Below, one piece after another: positions 34,890 to 46,106 of a stretch of DNA of 64,000 nucleotides; positions within the stretch are counted from its first letter, which is position 1, and every line of letters begins with the position of its first letter. The stretch lies in contig JAVLRN010000004.1 of NCBI GenBank assembly GCA_032821775.1, positions 3,348,001 to 3,412,000 of the forward strand, written 5' to 3'. Position numbers and translations under genes: made by a program. The notes beneath the pieces were generated by a model, which was not told the origin of the DNA, did not search any database, and saw nothing but the letters and a program-made list of their open reading frames with translations. This DNA comes from Sanguinoderma infundibulare. Its lineage: Eukaryota > Basidiomycota > Agaricomycetes > Polyporales > Polyporaceae.

Positions 34890-35100
34890 AATGCGTGGTC
34901 CTGTCTGGCGCACCGCTTGCAGAGATCGTAGCGCCGCTCCTGTCCTCGTAGGCTCATCTCCGGACGCTCCGTCTTCCGGTGCTGGAGGAGGCTCTCGCGA
35001 CGATGGAAGGCTATCAGGGGTCTTCGCAGGAGTTGACGCCCCCGAGCGCAATGGTTCGGGATGACGAGAGCTTGAGGATGTGTACAAATCACAATGGATA
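34890..35100 (+). pseudogene. short F-box C-terminal relic
   Basis: DNA-level match to the 3' part of the ORF at 39720-40390: a block like CGGACGCTCCGTCTTCCGGT, then GGAGGCTCTCGCGA, AAGGCTATCA and CGGGATGACGAG in the same order as at 40190-40330. There is no open frame of useful length. It lies just beyond the 3' end of the P450 at 35199, the same relative place as the relics next to the other P450s. Confidence 0.6.
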
Positions 35101-35198
35101 GCCATGGGACGGAATCTGCGAAATGTGCGCGATGAAATGTCACACACATATTTGCACTCCAAGATTCCTATTGGCGGTGCACCCGAATTTTAAACATC

Positions 35199-37306
35199 CT
35201 AGTCTCCGCTGAGTATAAGCGCCTCCGCTGCAGAGGAGCGGGGTTTGATTGAAACCCGAAAATCGACGGGAAGGCTAGTAAAAGCCGATGTGTGTAAGTC
35301 CACCGTGAGCGAAGCGGGGAACAGGCGAAGACAAGACTGACCTGATGGATTCGTTAGTAGAATCTGGAATGACTTGAGCTGCTTGCCCGCGGGCGTCCAG
35401 CGGGGGTCCAACGTCGAGCACGGAAGCGATGGTGATGAAGAGTGCATTGTTGGCGAAGTATCGACCAGGGCACATCCTATCAAATACCAATAGTGTGAGT
35501 ACTGGGCTTGTGGTTACCGGTCTTGGGCCGCCCGAGACATGGCGCGACACATTCCTCACCTCCGACCGAACCCGAAGACGAAGGTGACAGGATCGGGTAC
35601 CGTGGCGTCCAGCTTTCCGTCACGTATGAAACGTTCCGGGCGGAACTCGTCCGGCTCCTCGTAGATGTCAGGATCGTGCGTGCACGCCCTGCAGCACATA
35701 ATGAGAAAGGCGACGAGACGCAACGCGCGTAACGCACCATATGTTTGCGTGTATGATGGTCCCGGCCGGAATGAAGTACCCACAGAGCTCGTCGTCTTCG
35801 ATTGTCACGTGCGGGAGGCCAAGCGGTGCGACAGTCCACCACCGGAGGCTCTCCTTCAGGAGGGCGTTGACGTAGACGAGTGCGTCCCAGTCATCGAAGT
35901 CCGGGGGTCGATAGGGACCGACCACGGCATCCAGCTCGGCTTGGGCCTTCTTTCGCGCTTCCGGATGAAGAGACAGAGCGAGAAGAGCGAACTGAGTTGC
36001 TGCCGTGACCTTGATTGTCATGTGAGACCTCGGGAAAGAAGATGGAGAGTGTAAGTAATGCGAACCGAATCCGACCCAGCTGCGTCCGCAAATGGGTGTC
36101 AAGTGGTTTCGAAAGATTGCCCAAGCGCGCGGAATGAAACGCACCTTCGAATGTCATCATGATCACATCTTTGCATAGTTGCTCTCGCTCTCGCTTCCTC
36201 GCTTCCTCGTCCTTGCGCTCGTCGATCTGCGTGAGCATGTCGCTAACGACGGAAGGCGGTGCTTCCAAGCCAAGCTTTATCTGAGCATGTGTAAGTGAAA
36301 GCCGTGGATCCACTTGGTCGCAAGAGCAGTTAGAGACAATACACACCATGGCTGCTCTGACTCGACGGAACGGCTCGTCCTTCAACACCTTTGTCGTGGC
36401 CCGCCAGTACACAGCACGCTTCTTGATGGTTGCTCCGGGGAACCACGAGGGGAGGTATTTCAGAAATGGGAAGATCTCGACGAGGTATTTTCCCGGAACA
36501 AGCTCTTTCCGTATCCACTCCGCGACTGCCTCTACCATACAAACCAGGTCGTCGTCGTCATCGACTGCATCGAAGCCGTAGAGGACCTTGATCAGCGCAG
36601 CCGAGAAAGTGCTGCGGAAGCGATATCAAATCCGCGTCTTCACAGACTGCGTTCCAAAAAGGGCCTTCCTCACATGCACATGGTGCTCGACTTCGGAAGG
36701 ATTGCGGAGGAGCTTGACCAAAAACCTGCGGGTCGTCAGCTTCTGGGCCGGACGGTGGTCGATTGACGCCTTTGGATGGAAGTATTGCCAGAACGTGCGC
36801 TTGCGCTCCCTTCAGTGACGTCCATACGGCATGAGGGAGAAGGCACTGTCCATGCCTGACCTGAGATAGAATGTTAGCAACGCATGCGGCGATCGTCGAA
36901 GTCTGAAGAAGTAACGCACAATTCGATCACTGGAGTGACCACACGGCTTGAAGTGTTGGCAGACTTCTTCTCGAGGCACTCGAAGATCGCAGCTGGCGAT
37001 CCAAGCACTAAGACGTGGCGACCTAAGAGCGAGAAGTACACGATTTCGCCTGACGGCAAGACCGGGTTGTGAGTGCGCCTGCCACGGTCTTCGCGAGGTC
37101 GTACGCACCATGCTTCGCGCATATATCCCGCAGAGCCATCGGCTGGTTCGTCTTCGGCCAATCACGGAGGTTTCCTATGATGGGCAGGGGCTTGGGGCCG
37201 GGAGGGAGCGGTCGACCTTGTGAACGTGTTCTCCATGAAAGGTAGGACTGGACACGGTGGAGCACGAGAAGGAAGACAGCCAGTGCAGCAGCGAGGTCGC
37301 ATGCAT
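35199..37306 (-). pseudogene. cytochrome P450 with nonsense and frameshift mutations
   Basis: The same ten-exon plan is recognisable, but three changes disable or alter it. One base is missing in exon 1 near 37285: ATG at 37306 reads MHATSLL and then leaves the frame of LAVFLLVLHRVQSYLSWRTR. TGA at 36812-36814 replaces the C-helix Trp in what should be RRWREHK. A 9-bp in-frame loss near 35415 turns SVLHVFDVG into SVLDVG. The I-helix microexon (36066-36079) encodes AGSDS instead of AGSDT. The heme loop and K-helix ESLRWW are still present. Upstream DNA is shared with the copy at 40440-42543, so these two are a tandem pair. Confidence 0.88.
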
Positions 37307-37357
37307 GCTGGGAAACAAATGGTGAGATAACTGTTAGAGCGTCAAATCCACGGGGAT

Positions 37358-37364
37358 TTAAGTA
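37358..37364 (-). promoter_or_regulatory. TACTTAA box of the 37306 P450 pseudogene
   Basis: TATA-like TACTTAA about 52 bp upstream of the former ATG. It is preserved although the gene is broken. Confidence 0.45.
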
Positions 37365-38189
37365 GGAGCCACAAAGCGCGTCTCTGGGAGGGCCTGATCG
37401 AACGCCACTAGTCAAGTGAACGAAAGTGGCGCAGCTCTGTAAGATAACATGGAGAGGCGTAGTATGCACTGTAGACAATGCTGCCATACGCTGCAAAGTC
37501 AAATCAATTAAGTATGCAATTTCCCAGAATAAGAGACAGGTTCCCGTGCCATGCGGCTGCACAAGGAAGATAACACATATTTCGCAGTGGCTTCACGAAA
37601 CTCGGGTAGGTTTTCCCCAGAGGGAGCCGAGTGGCGCGGAGCAGAGTTCAAAAATGACGTACTTACAGTGCTATTTTGCTTGCAGGACTGGAGATCGATT
37701 GTCGTGGCTGAATGATGGCATCGAAAGGACATGTAAACGTGCTTATATCTAATGGCACACCGCAAGCGTAAAATGCATGAGCAACGTTCTGCACTGCTCT
37801 GCAAACCTGTTCTTGGAACGCACCTGAGGCACCATCCATGATCTGCGGCTGCTAAGCTGCGAGAAATGCACAAACGATGGCGGTTGCCATGCGCTACGAC
37901 TGTGACGTGTGTTTGTGGACCTGGTGCGATGGATATGGGCGGAGGACATCGTCGAAAACGACGAACATGCAGAGACGAGCCTGCAACATGGTGTGAGTAG
38001 AGTCGGAGAGACCACTCGCGGCCGCAGTCGCCCTCCTGGACAAGCACGTGAGTCGTGGGAGCGAATCCAATTGCATGTATTTCCTTTTCCGGTTTACCTT
38101 ACATTACGGGCTGACGAGGTTATTTACCTATCCCCCCACTGCGATTGTGGCACTAGTAACTTTCTTTTCTTCTGCGGCTTAGAATCACG
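37365..38189. other. P450 upstream region, no gene seen
   Basis: Homologous to 42603-43190 upstream of the next P450, including a block near CTATTTTGCTTGCAGGACTGG. No coding gene supported. Confidence 0.6.
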
Positions 38190-39430
38190 GCGCTGTTCGG
38201 CCGCCAAGTTGCAAGAGCGAACCCGCTAAGATATGAGGGCTGTTCGGGAAGGTGACCAATCGACGCAGTGGGGATTTGCATTGCTCGCACAGCGCCGCCC
38301 GTACCGATCGCAGTTGGCACACCACCATCACCTCTGGCTTAAATTCTCGTACCATGTCCCAGTCCAAAACAACTCGTCTGGGGGTAACGCATGCTATCGC
38401 ATGTCTCGCGGTCTCAAAGGTAGCTGAGAGTGGCCATTCTGGAAGCTGGACGCCAAACTGACGTAATACAGGGTGTCAGAACGCGCTGTGCAGCTTTTCG
38501 ACCATAGCCAGTTGCAGTTAGGACTCAGTCGCAGAACGTGATCACCAAGTTCACCTGTCGCATGCGGAATGAACATTAGCGTCTTTCACCCACTATACTC
38601 AGATGTAGAAGAAGACTCACGTTGTCCGTCTGGCACGCCACCTGCACGTGCGTGTCGCTTGGCGTGAAGAACGCAGTCGAGCAGGTCGCGCTCGTGCAGT
38701 CCGCCCCGTTGCCGTCGCAGCCGCCGTAGTAGCTAGAAGAAAAATAGAAGCATGGCGGCAGTCAGCGAGCCATGCAGAGTGAAATCACCAAGTGGAGACC
38801 GACGCGAAGCCGGAGGTGACGCTGAATGCGTGCGGAGGGATCAGGCTGATGTCGCTCGAGGAGCCGGAGCCGGGGGAGGTCGGGTTTCTGAGCGTTGTCT
38901 CGATGAGCGTGCAGCCGTCGCCGTTGAAGCCGCAGTTGCCTAGTAGTCGCGAATGACCAATGTTGAAATGTAGTCCTCGGTTTCGAACCAGGTGGGGACA
39001 TACCTGTTTGCAAATAGCTGGGGGTGTGGTCAGTGACGAAAAGGTGACGGTTATTATAAGGAGGACTTACGCAATGGCGGAGATGAGGGGTCCGTTCGAG
39101 GTGTAGTCGGCCCCGGTGGAAAGGACGTTCGGACCCTGGATGAGAGTAGGCTTCCGGACCAATGCGAGTCAGCATCGCAGCAGTATGACTGTCGTGGTCG
39201 CGCCTTACAGTTCCATAACCGCAACTGGAAAGAAGTGCGCGTGAGTAAGGTTCTGTAAGCAGTGCGCGAACGGCGTTGCTCACCGGTTGTTGAAATGCAC
39301 GGTGTGGGTTTCGGCAAATGCGGAGTGGACGAGAGCGGCGAGGGCGACGAGGAAGGTGGCGAGTGAGAGCTGCATGACGCAAGTACGGGAGGAGGCGAAG
39401 AGGAACTTGAGTGTGAGGACGTCGAGAGGG
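38190..39430. repeat. direct repeat unit carrying a glycopeptide gene (copy 1)
   Basis: Matches 61110-62335 in the same orientation, including about 330 bp of downstream DNA (block near GGCTGTTCGGGAAGGTGACC). The match ends upstream of the gene at about 39450, where the two promoters become unrelated. Confidence 0.8.
38525..39375 (-). CDS. small secreted glycopeptide-like protein (Cys-rich)
   Basis: ATG at 39375 opens MQLSLATFLVALAALVHSAF followed by AETHTVHFNNR: a classic signal peptide with likely cleavage after AFA. The mature part is about 130 aa, rich in Gly, Thr, Ser and Cys: CGYGTPTLIQGPNVLSTGAD, NCGFNGDGCTLIETTL, GSSSDISLIPPHAFSV, YYGGCDGNGADCTSATCSTA, and a CD at the C-terminus. Seven exons, two of them microexons of 16 and 14 nt. 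It belongs to a family of small extracellular proteins often annotated glycopeptide in Agaricomycetes, with a thaumatin-like flavour; the molecular role is unknown. The paralog at 61417 has the same exon plan. The promoter differs and carries a GGATGTATC motif cluster. Confidence 0.8.
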
Positions 39431-39464
39431 TTCGATGGGTCAGACCGAGCAGCTTTAGTAGATT

Positions 39465-39600
39465 GGATATATCCCTAACAGTGTTTATCCATCTGTCGGA
39501 TGTATCTAAACTTGGATGACGGATGTATCCCAAAGTTTACGCGTGGCATACCAGCAGAGTCAGTTTACTTGATACATCTGTGTACGATATGGATGTATCC
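39465..39600. promoter_or_regulatory. cluster of GGATGTATC motifs upstream of glycopeptide gene
   Basis: Five near-identical sites in 136 bp: GGATATATCC (39465-39474), GGATGTATC (39498-39506), GGATGTATCC (39521-39530), GATACATCT (39571-39579, inverted) and GGATGTATCC (39591-39600). They start about 90 bp upstream of the ATG at 39375 and are absent before the paralog at 62267. This fits a multi-site operator; alternatively it is a degraded repeat. Confidence 0.5.
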
Positions 39601-39634
39601 GTGCAAGCGCCTAAATAACTACCTTCTATTAAAA

Positions 39635-39719
39635 GTATGATCGGGATTTGAACGTTTGAAACCCCCCCCCCCCAGCCACCCCAGGCAGTCAGTACGAATA
39701 ACCACTGCACCAACAAGCC
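39635..39719 (-). tRNA. degenerate tRNA-like sequence interrupted by a G tract
   Basis: On the minus strand an A box-like TGGTGCAGTGG (39702-39712) is followed by a B box-like GTTCAAATCC (39644-39653) and a TTTT run (39631-39634). Length is about right for a tRNA, but a G tract of 13 or so sits in the middle (39662-39673) and no T stem or acceptor stem pairs. Probably a tRNA pseudogene or SINE head. It lies exactly at the truncated 5' edge of the F-box relic. Confidence 0.35.
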
Positions 39720-40390
39720 TTCACTCTCAGTGTGTGAGCAAGGTCGCGAGTGTCCTAGAACAACTTGCGCTGCCGCGCTTGAGCGATCTCACCATCGACA
39801 CGTCCTGGTCGACCTCCGCAGACAATCCTGTGCCTCTCCACACGCCCGCTACCGTAGCTTCCAAGTACCAGACCTTGACAGTCCTGTGGATGCGCTTCCG
39901 CTCCATGCCCGCCATCACGCCTCCAGACGCCACGCATGATCCCCCCGCCAACGGCACGCCGTTCACCCTCGAAGAAATCGTAGGGCCGCTCTCTGTGCTC
40001 CACGGTCTTTGCAGCTTTACACTCATAATCGAGAGGGTCGCCAATCGTCCGCCCACTGTTTTCCGCCCCATAGCAGAGGCCCGGCCGCACCTCGAGGAAA
40101 TGCGTATTGAAGTCCAGTTCCAGGAAGACCAGTTGTCGCGGTCGCCCGTGGACGCCATCGTCTACTTCGCCACGCATTTTCCCGCCCTTCGGACACTCCG
40201 TCTTCCCGTTCTGGAGGTCTCGGAGGGGGCTCTCGCGAAGATCAAAGGCTATCACGCGTCGGAGGGACATGCCTTGCGGGAGCTGACGTTCCCGAACGCG
40301 ATGGCTCAGGATGACGAGCTCTCGAGGGTGCGGGTGAACGATGCTGTCAAAAAGGTCTTTCCGAGAGCATACTGTAGTTACACATCATGA
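39720..40390 (+). pseudogene. F-box/LRR-like protein lacking its N-terminal F-box
   Basis: Open to 40390 with LRR-like segments: LALPRLSDLTIDTSWSTSAD, FTLEEIVGPLSVLHGLCSFT, RPHLEEMRIEVQFQEDQ, FATHFPALRTLRLPVLEVSE, ending FPRAYCSYTS. It is the best-preserved C-terminal half of the family whose relics lie at 4680, 34890 and 54976. Sequence homology starts abruptly at about 39735 next to a tRNA-like sequence and a poly-C tract, and no F-box or start context precedes it. It could be translated from an upstream ATG at 39656, but the N-terminal part would be junk. Likely a 5'-truncated copy. Confidence 0.65.
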
Positions 40391-40439
40391 TGGATATACC
40401 GGAACGGAAAACATGGGGTTCTGCCGAACGTTCAACATG

Positions 40440-42543
40440 CTAGTCGGAGCCGATGCCTTGGGTGCCGCTGAGTATCAGTGCATCCGCTGCAGCGGAGCGG
40501 GGTTTGATCGTTACCCGAAAGTCGACCGGAACGCTAGTAAAAGTCAATACACGTAGGTCCACCATGACAGAAGCGGAAGACAAGGGTGAAGAGGAGACTG
40601 ACCTGATGAATTCGTTAGTAGACTCCGGTATGACTTGAACTGCTTGCCCCCTCTCGTCCAGCGGGGGTCCAACGTCGAAAACGTGAAGCACGGAAGCGAT
40701 GGTGATGAAGAGCGCGTTGTCGGCAAAGTATCGGCCAGGGCACATCCTAACTCCCAACACCAGTACTGTGAGCACATCGGGGGTCAATAGCCTCGAGAAA
40801 TGGTGTTCCTCACCTCCGACCGAACCCGAAGACGAAAGTGGCGGGATCGGGCACCGTTGGGTCGAGCTTACCATCACGTATGAAACGTTCGGGTCGAAAC
40901 TCGTCTGGATGCTCGTAGACCTCAGGGTCGTGCGTGTACGCCCTGCGGCACATAATGAGAAAGGCGACGACGAGCAATGCACGTAACACACCATATATTT
41001 GCGTGTATCACGGTCCCCGCTGGAATGAAGTGTCCGCGCAACTCGTCGTCTTCGACTGTCACATGTGGGATGCCAAGCGGCACGGTTGTCCGCCATCGGA
41101 GGCTCTCCTTCAAGAGGGCGTTGACGTAGACGAGTCCATCGCGGTCATCGAAGTCCGGCAGTCGATTGGGGCCGACCACGGCATCCAGCTCGGCTTGGGC
41201 CTTCTTTCACGCTTCCGGATGAAGAGACGGAGCGAGCAGAGCGAACTGCGCTGCTGCCGCGACCTTGATTGTCATGTGAGACTTCGGGGGAGAAGACGAA
41301 GAGCGTAATGCCAACTGTTTCCGATCCAGCTGCGAATCCGGGAATGGGTGTCCACTTATTTTGAAAGCCTGCCTCAGCGGGCGCAATGAAACGCACCTTC
41401 GAAGGTCGTCGTGATCACGTCTTTACACAGTTGCTCTCGCTCTTCCTTCCTGGCCTTCTCGTCCTTGCTCTCGTCTATCCGGGTAAGCATATCACTCACG
41501 ACGGAAGGCGGAGCTTCCGAGCCGTGTTTGCCCTGCACGCATGGAAATGAGGACTCTGTTGCCGGAGTAGCTGTGGAAAGCACGCACCATGGCTGCTCTC
41601 ACTCGGCGGAAAGGCTCGTCCTTCAACAGCTTTGTCGCGGCCCGCCAGTACACAGCACGCTTCTTGATGATCCCTCCGGGGAACCACAAGGGGAGGTATT
41701 TCAGAAATGGGAAGATCTCGACGAGGTATTTTCCCGGAACAAGCTCATTCCGTACCCACTCCGTGACTGCCTCCACCATGCGAACCAGGTCGTCGTCGTC
41801 ATCGACTGCATCGAAGCCGTAGAGGACCTTGATCAGCGCAGCCGAGAAAGTGCTGCGGAAGCGATGTCAATTCAGCGTCTTCACAAACTGAGTACAACAA
41901 CAGGTCTTCCTCACAAATAGACATGCTGTTCGAGTTCGGAGGGTCTGCGGAGGAGCTTGGCCAACAACCGGCGGACTGTCAGCTTCTGGGCCGGACGGTA
42001 GTCTATTGTTGCTTTTTGATGGAAGTATTGCCAGAAAGTGCGCTTGTGCTCCCTCCAGCGACGTCCATACGGAATGAGGGAGAAGTTACTGTCCAAGCCT
42101 GACCTGAGATAGAGTGTTAGCAAAGCATGTGGCAATCGTCGGGGAACGAACGCACAATTCGATCACTGGGGTGACAATGCGGCTCGAAGTGTTTGCAGAC
42201 TTCTTCTCGAGGCACTCGAAAACCACGGCGGGTGATCCAAGTACTACGATATGATGACCTAAGAGCGAGAAATGCACGATATCTCCTGGGGACGGGACTA
42301 GGTTGTGAGATCGCTTGCCAGGAGCTTCGCGAGCTCGCACGCACCATGCTTCGCGCATATATCCCGCAGAACCATCGGCTGGTTCGCTTTCGGCCAATCA
42401 CGGAGGTTTCCTATGATGGGCAGGGACGTGGGGCCTGGAGGGAGTGGTCGTCCTCGTGAACGTGTTCTCCATGAGAGGTAGGAGCGGGCATGGTGAAGGA
42501 CGACAAGGAAGATGCCCAATACAAGGAGTGAGGTCGTATGCAT
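40440..42543 (-). pseudogene. cytochrome P450 with a premature stop after the I-helix
   Basis: ATG at 42543 opens MHTTSLLVLGIFLVVLHHAR. The ten-exon plan, hinge PPGPTSLPIIGN, C-helix [14 protein letters not shown]-helix ESLRW and heme loop [15 protein letters not shown] are all present and the C-terminus is complete. One codon breaks it: after SLHPEA a TGA (41207-41209) replaces the CGA found in the copy at 35199. The I-helix microexon (41316-41329) reads AGSET instead of AGSDT, changing the acidic residue of the proton-relay motif. The product would end before the K-helix and heme loop. Only one inactivating base is seen, so this is a young pseudogene or possibly an allelic variant. Confidence 0.87.
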
Positions 42544-42595
42544 GTTGGGAAGCAAACGGCGAGATCACGGTTCGAGTTTCAAGTCCGGGGGGTGT

Positions 42596-42602
42596 TTAAG
42601 TA
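42596..42602 (-). promoter_or_regulatory. TACTTAA box of the 42543 P450
   Basis: TATA-like TACTTAA about 53 bp upstream of the ATG, shared in place with sister copies. Confidence 0.45.
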
Positions 42603-43274
42603 GCAGACACAATACGTGTCTCTGGGAGGGCCTGATCGAATGCCACTGGTCAAGCGAACGAACGCCAAGCAACGATTGAAGACGGCATGGGAAGACGTAA
42701 TACGCACCGTGGATAATGCTGTTGCCATACCCTCCACAGTCAAACCAATACGTCTGCGATTCCCCCAAATACGAGACAGGTTCCTGTGCCACGCGACTGT
42801 ACATGGAAGACGAGACATATTTCGCACTGGCTATACGAATTCAGGCAGGTTCTCGCCGGAGGGAACGGAGTGGTGGCGTAGAGCAGGGACCAAAAGCGAC
42901 GTGCGCACGGTGCTATTTCGCTTGCAGAACTGGAGACCGATCGTTGACGCGAAAAGACGGGATATACGTGCTTACATCTGACAGCGCACCGGATGCGAAG
43001 GACGGACGCAGCGGCATGAGCGACGTTCTGCATTGCTCTACAAAACTGTTGGACGCACCTGAAGGCGCCATCGTCAACGTGCGGCTGCTGCGGTGAGGCA
43101 TGCGCGACGGCGGCGACGAGGGGAATTATGGAGGAAACCGGGATCAGAGCACGGCTTAGGGGGAGACCATGATACGCATACGGCATCACTAGGTAACGTG
43201 GCGACCAGGTCGTTGTGTCGTTTTCAGGCCTGGATGAGGTGCGCCGTTACCGCAGAGTCATGCAAAGCGATGAG
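42603..43274. other. P450 upstream region, no gene seen
   Basis: Homologous to the upstream region of the P450 at 35199-37306. No coding gene supported. Confidence 0.6.
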
Positions 43275-44179
43275 CGACATGGCGTTAATGTCCCACCTCA
43301 TCTGTCCGCAAATTCAGACTCCGCTGTGGCTGTTATCTAGGCGTTCACAGCCCAAATGCGGAAGCGCTGGCTGACGGTCATCTCGCATTGTAGCACCCAT
43401 TAGATCGCGCGTTTATAATCACAATGATCTTATTCAGATTAACACGGCGGGCTTACTTGCTATAAATCAGTGTGTGTTAAGAGAGGATAACAGGACTGAA
43501 TGTTGTAGGGGCCCATTGCACGTGTTCTATTACTTTCTTCCAAAACCATTACGAAGGTCGTATGGCTGAACGGTACTTTCAGTTGTATTTATAACAGACA
43601 CGTGTCCCTTTGTTCGAGCATGGTTTATGGTGATCTTTTTGGGAATTTCTTCATAGGATTTCAAAAATACATACAAGCATCCTAGGCGATTACTCTATGT
43701 CCAAAAACTTATTTACAGAGGCTGGGAGGGAGTTAATAGGACGGGGGCAACAAGGGACAAGGGAGGGAACGGGGGCGGCTGAGGAAGACGGCGGAGGGGC
43801 TGGGCGTCTCTGGCCACTTGCCGCAAGTGGCTCAGTATACAGTACAATTTCTCATAATGCATAGCGTCCATACCCAAGTTTTCCTATGCATTATGGGCTC
43901 TTATCTGGATGTCCGAGATGCCCGATGGCGCGGCGGTAAGCACACACAGTGATTCATAGCAAGTAAGCCGGCGGTGCTAATCGGAATAAGAACAGGATTG
44001 TATTGTCCTTATAAACGCTCTATCTAATGGAAGCCCGCGGTACTAATCGGAATAAGAACATCTTTGTATTGGATGACCGTCTGCCAGCGCTTCCGCATTT
44101 GGGCTGTGAGCGCCTAGATAACAGCCACAGCGGAGTCTGAATTTGCGGACAGATGAGGTGGGACATTAACGCCATGTCG
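43275..44179. mobile_element. non-autonomous foldback/MITE-like element
   Basis: Terminal inverted repeats of 108 bp at 43275-43382 and 44072-44179 are almost perfect (I see two mismatches). Weaker inverted homology continues inward to about 43460 and 43955, including GTAAGCC and TATAAACGC blocks on both sides; the right side also carries an internal duplication of CGGAATAAGAAC. The 480-bp centre contains smaller hairpins (43813-43831; 43853-43864 with 43884-43895). No transposase frame is present, so movement would need enzymes supplied in trans. No unambiguous target-site duplication was found next to the repeat ends. It sits between P450 upstream DNA and a broken ORF. Confidence 0.8.
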
Positions 44180-44891
44180 ATGAGCGTGCAGAGTCAAGTC
44201 CAACATGGCAGGAGCGGGAGCGCAGCCCCTATAACCCGAAAACGCCCGAACAACTCCGAGCCCACTGCCACTCGCCTCGACGCCTCCCCTTCTCTCCCCT
44301 TTCCGGCGGCTTGCAGCAAGACCTGGGTACCTTTGCCTGCTCGACTGACACTCAGCATGAAGCGAACAGGGAGCCGATTCAGCTCGGCATCCCAGTCACT
44401 TGTCAGCCGCCGCAAGTGCGTATAGAAGCCGGACAAGCCCCGAGGACCCTCAGGACACGCTTGCCCTCTCGCCCCCACTCCCATCGAAGCTGCCCTGTTT
44501 ATCACAACACTACACATGTATTTGGAAATCGTTTTCATACTTTCGTTCTTGACACTGCTTCATCTGATTCGCTTCGCGTCATCTTGGCATGGCCGGCTCC
44601 TCAGGGTTGTCTCTTTCCTCTTTTCTCCGGCGGGACTCGTCAAGACCAGACGTGCAGACAGGGCTTCCAACGCTCTCTCTCAGGCCCCGTTGACTAGCGG
44701 CATCCATCCTGCGCAGGGCTCTTGGGCGGTTCGTGTTACGGTCACTGTGGTCAAAGCCGCTACGCGTCGCGAGGCCGACTCGTTGGTCTCCGTCGATCAC
44801 TCCCCTCAAGGTGCTCAAGTCGATGAGGCCAGAGTGTCTCCGGATGTGTGTACGGTCGATGTCTCTCTAGTCACTGTCTCTGCGCCCGCCT
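44180..44891. other. no supported gene
   Basis: Overlapping short frames in three phases, none with recognisable features. May include the 5' part of the acidic ORF that follows. Confidence 0.45.
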
Positions 44892-46106
44892 TTGCCCCGT
44901 ACTACGGCGTTTCGTACCGAAAGCCCGGGTCCCCCGTCGTCCACCCTCCCTCGGGCACTTCTCTCACTGGGTTCGGGAGAGACCCACCCCGCAGAACTCA
45001 ACTCGGCCGATCACATCGCCCAGGTCTCGTTCGACATGGACCACGACCTCGACATCATCGGGGCTTCGCTCGCTCGCAAGTGCGGTGTCTTTGCCGGACG
45101 GCTCTATCCTCCCGTACCTTTCAGCTCGGATCCATTCGACCAGTGGGCGACAGAGGGCAAGAGGGTCTTCATGCGTCTCGATCTCCTCGTCCAGCTGGAG
45201 ACGACCGACCTCGGCATCCATTACGTCATCCTCGTCGTCGAGATCGTCCCCTCTCACGAGTCGTCGACCATATTCACCATCGTCGACGAAGGCGACTGCG
45301 GGCCCGAGGTCGGGCGCATCGGCCTCCAGTTCCATGGCGTCTTCGCGACGGTCGACGACTTTGTCATGATGGACTGGCAATCGGGCGGCGCACCTCTCGG
45401 CTGCTTCTTGTCTGACTACCAGCGTCTTGGCCGGAGCGTGCGGTGGGAGAGAGAGGCGGATGCGTTCCTTAATCGGCACGACATCCTGGAGCAGAAGTCG
45501 ACCCACGACGAACTCTGCGCGGTCTGGCAGGAGCGGCTTGGGGGACGCATGGACGCGAGCGAGGCGTATTAAGACTTCCAAACCGAGGAGTCGCGCGAAC
45601 AGTGCCTGGATGACGGTGACCCCTGGGACGACGATTTGATGGTCAATGCCCCGCCCGAATCTGTCCACCCATCCAGCAGCCTCAACGAGACCGTCAGCCC
45701 CCCCGACTTCGACTTCGACGACTTCGGCTCCAGCTGCAACGTCGATGACAGCTTCACCAAGCCCCTCGGCCTTAACTTCGACTGCTTCGGCTCTGACTAC
45801 AGCTTGGACGAGGTCGCGTCCAACTACTCGTCGCCTCCTCGTACTCCGCGCTCGGACCCGTTCTTCACCTCCGCCTGGCCGCTGAGTACTCCTGCCCTGC
45901 GCACGCCTCATTTCCGCTGTCAACTACAGAAAGATCCCGCCACAACTAGTCAGCTCTCGGATTATAGCATCCGCATTCTCACATCGTGTAGTCCCGATGT
46001 TTCGGATGTTTTCAGACATACGTTGGAAGGCGGTGGTTGCATGCCCGTGAGGCACGCCAGCGTAATGCGGAGGCTCTGGTACTTCCGGAGACAGTGTGAC
46101 CGCTAG
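44892..46106 (+). pseudogene. acidic hypothetical protein split by one TAA
   Basis: A frame of 226 aa ends at TAA 45570-45572 (ASEAY then stop) and continues open in the same phase to 46106. Across the stop the character stays the same: acidic with aromatic and Cys-Asp patches (REQCLDDGDPWDDDL, VSPPDFDFDDFGSSCN, PLGLNFDCFGSDYSLDE). The first part includes FAGRLYPPVPFSSDPFDQWA and IGLQFHGVFATVDDFVMMDW. I recognise no family. Three readings are possible: a gene broken by one nonsense mutation, an undetected intron around 45570, or two unrelated frames. The start is uncertain; an internal ATG at 45036 (MDHDLDIIGASLARKC) looks more natural. Confidence 0.5.

Noticed and set aside
22961..42543. Secondary-metabolite biosynthetic cluster (P450s plus transporter plus SDR)
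   Set aside because: No synthase, terpene cyclase or NRPS-like backbone gene is visible, the SDR is a fragment, and the transporter is a sugar porter. P450 clustering is explained by local duplication.
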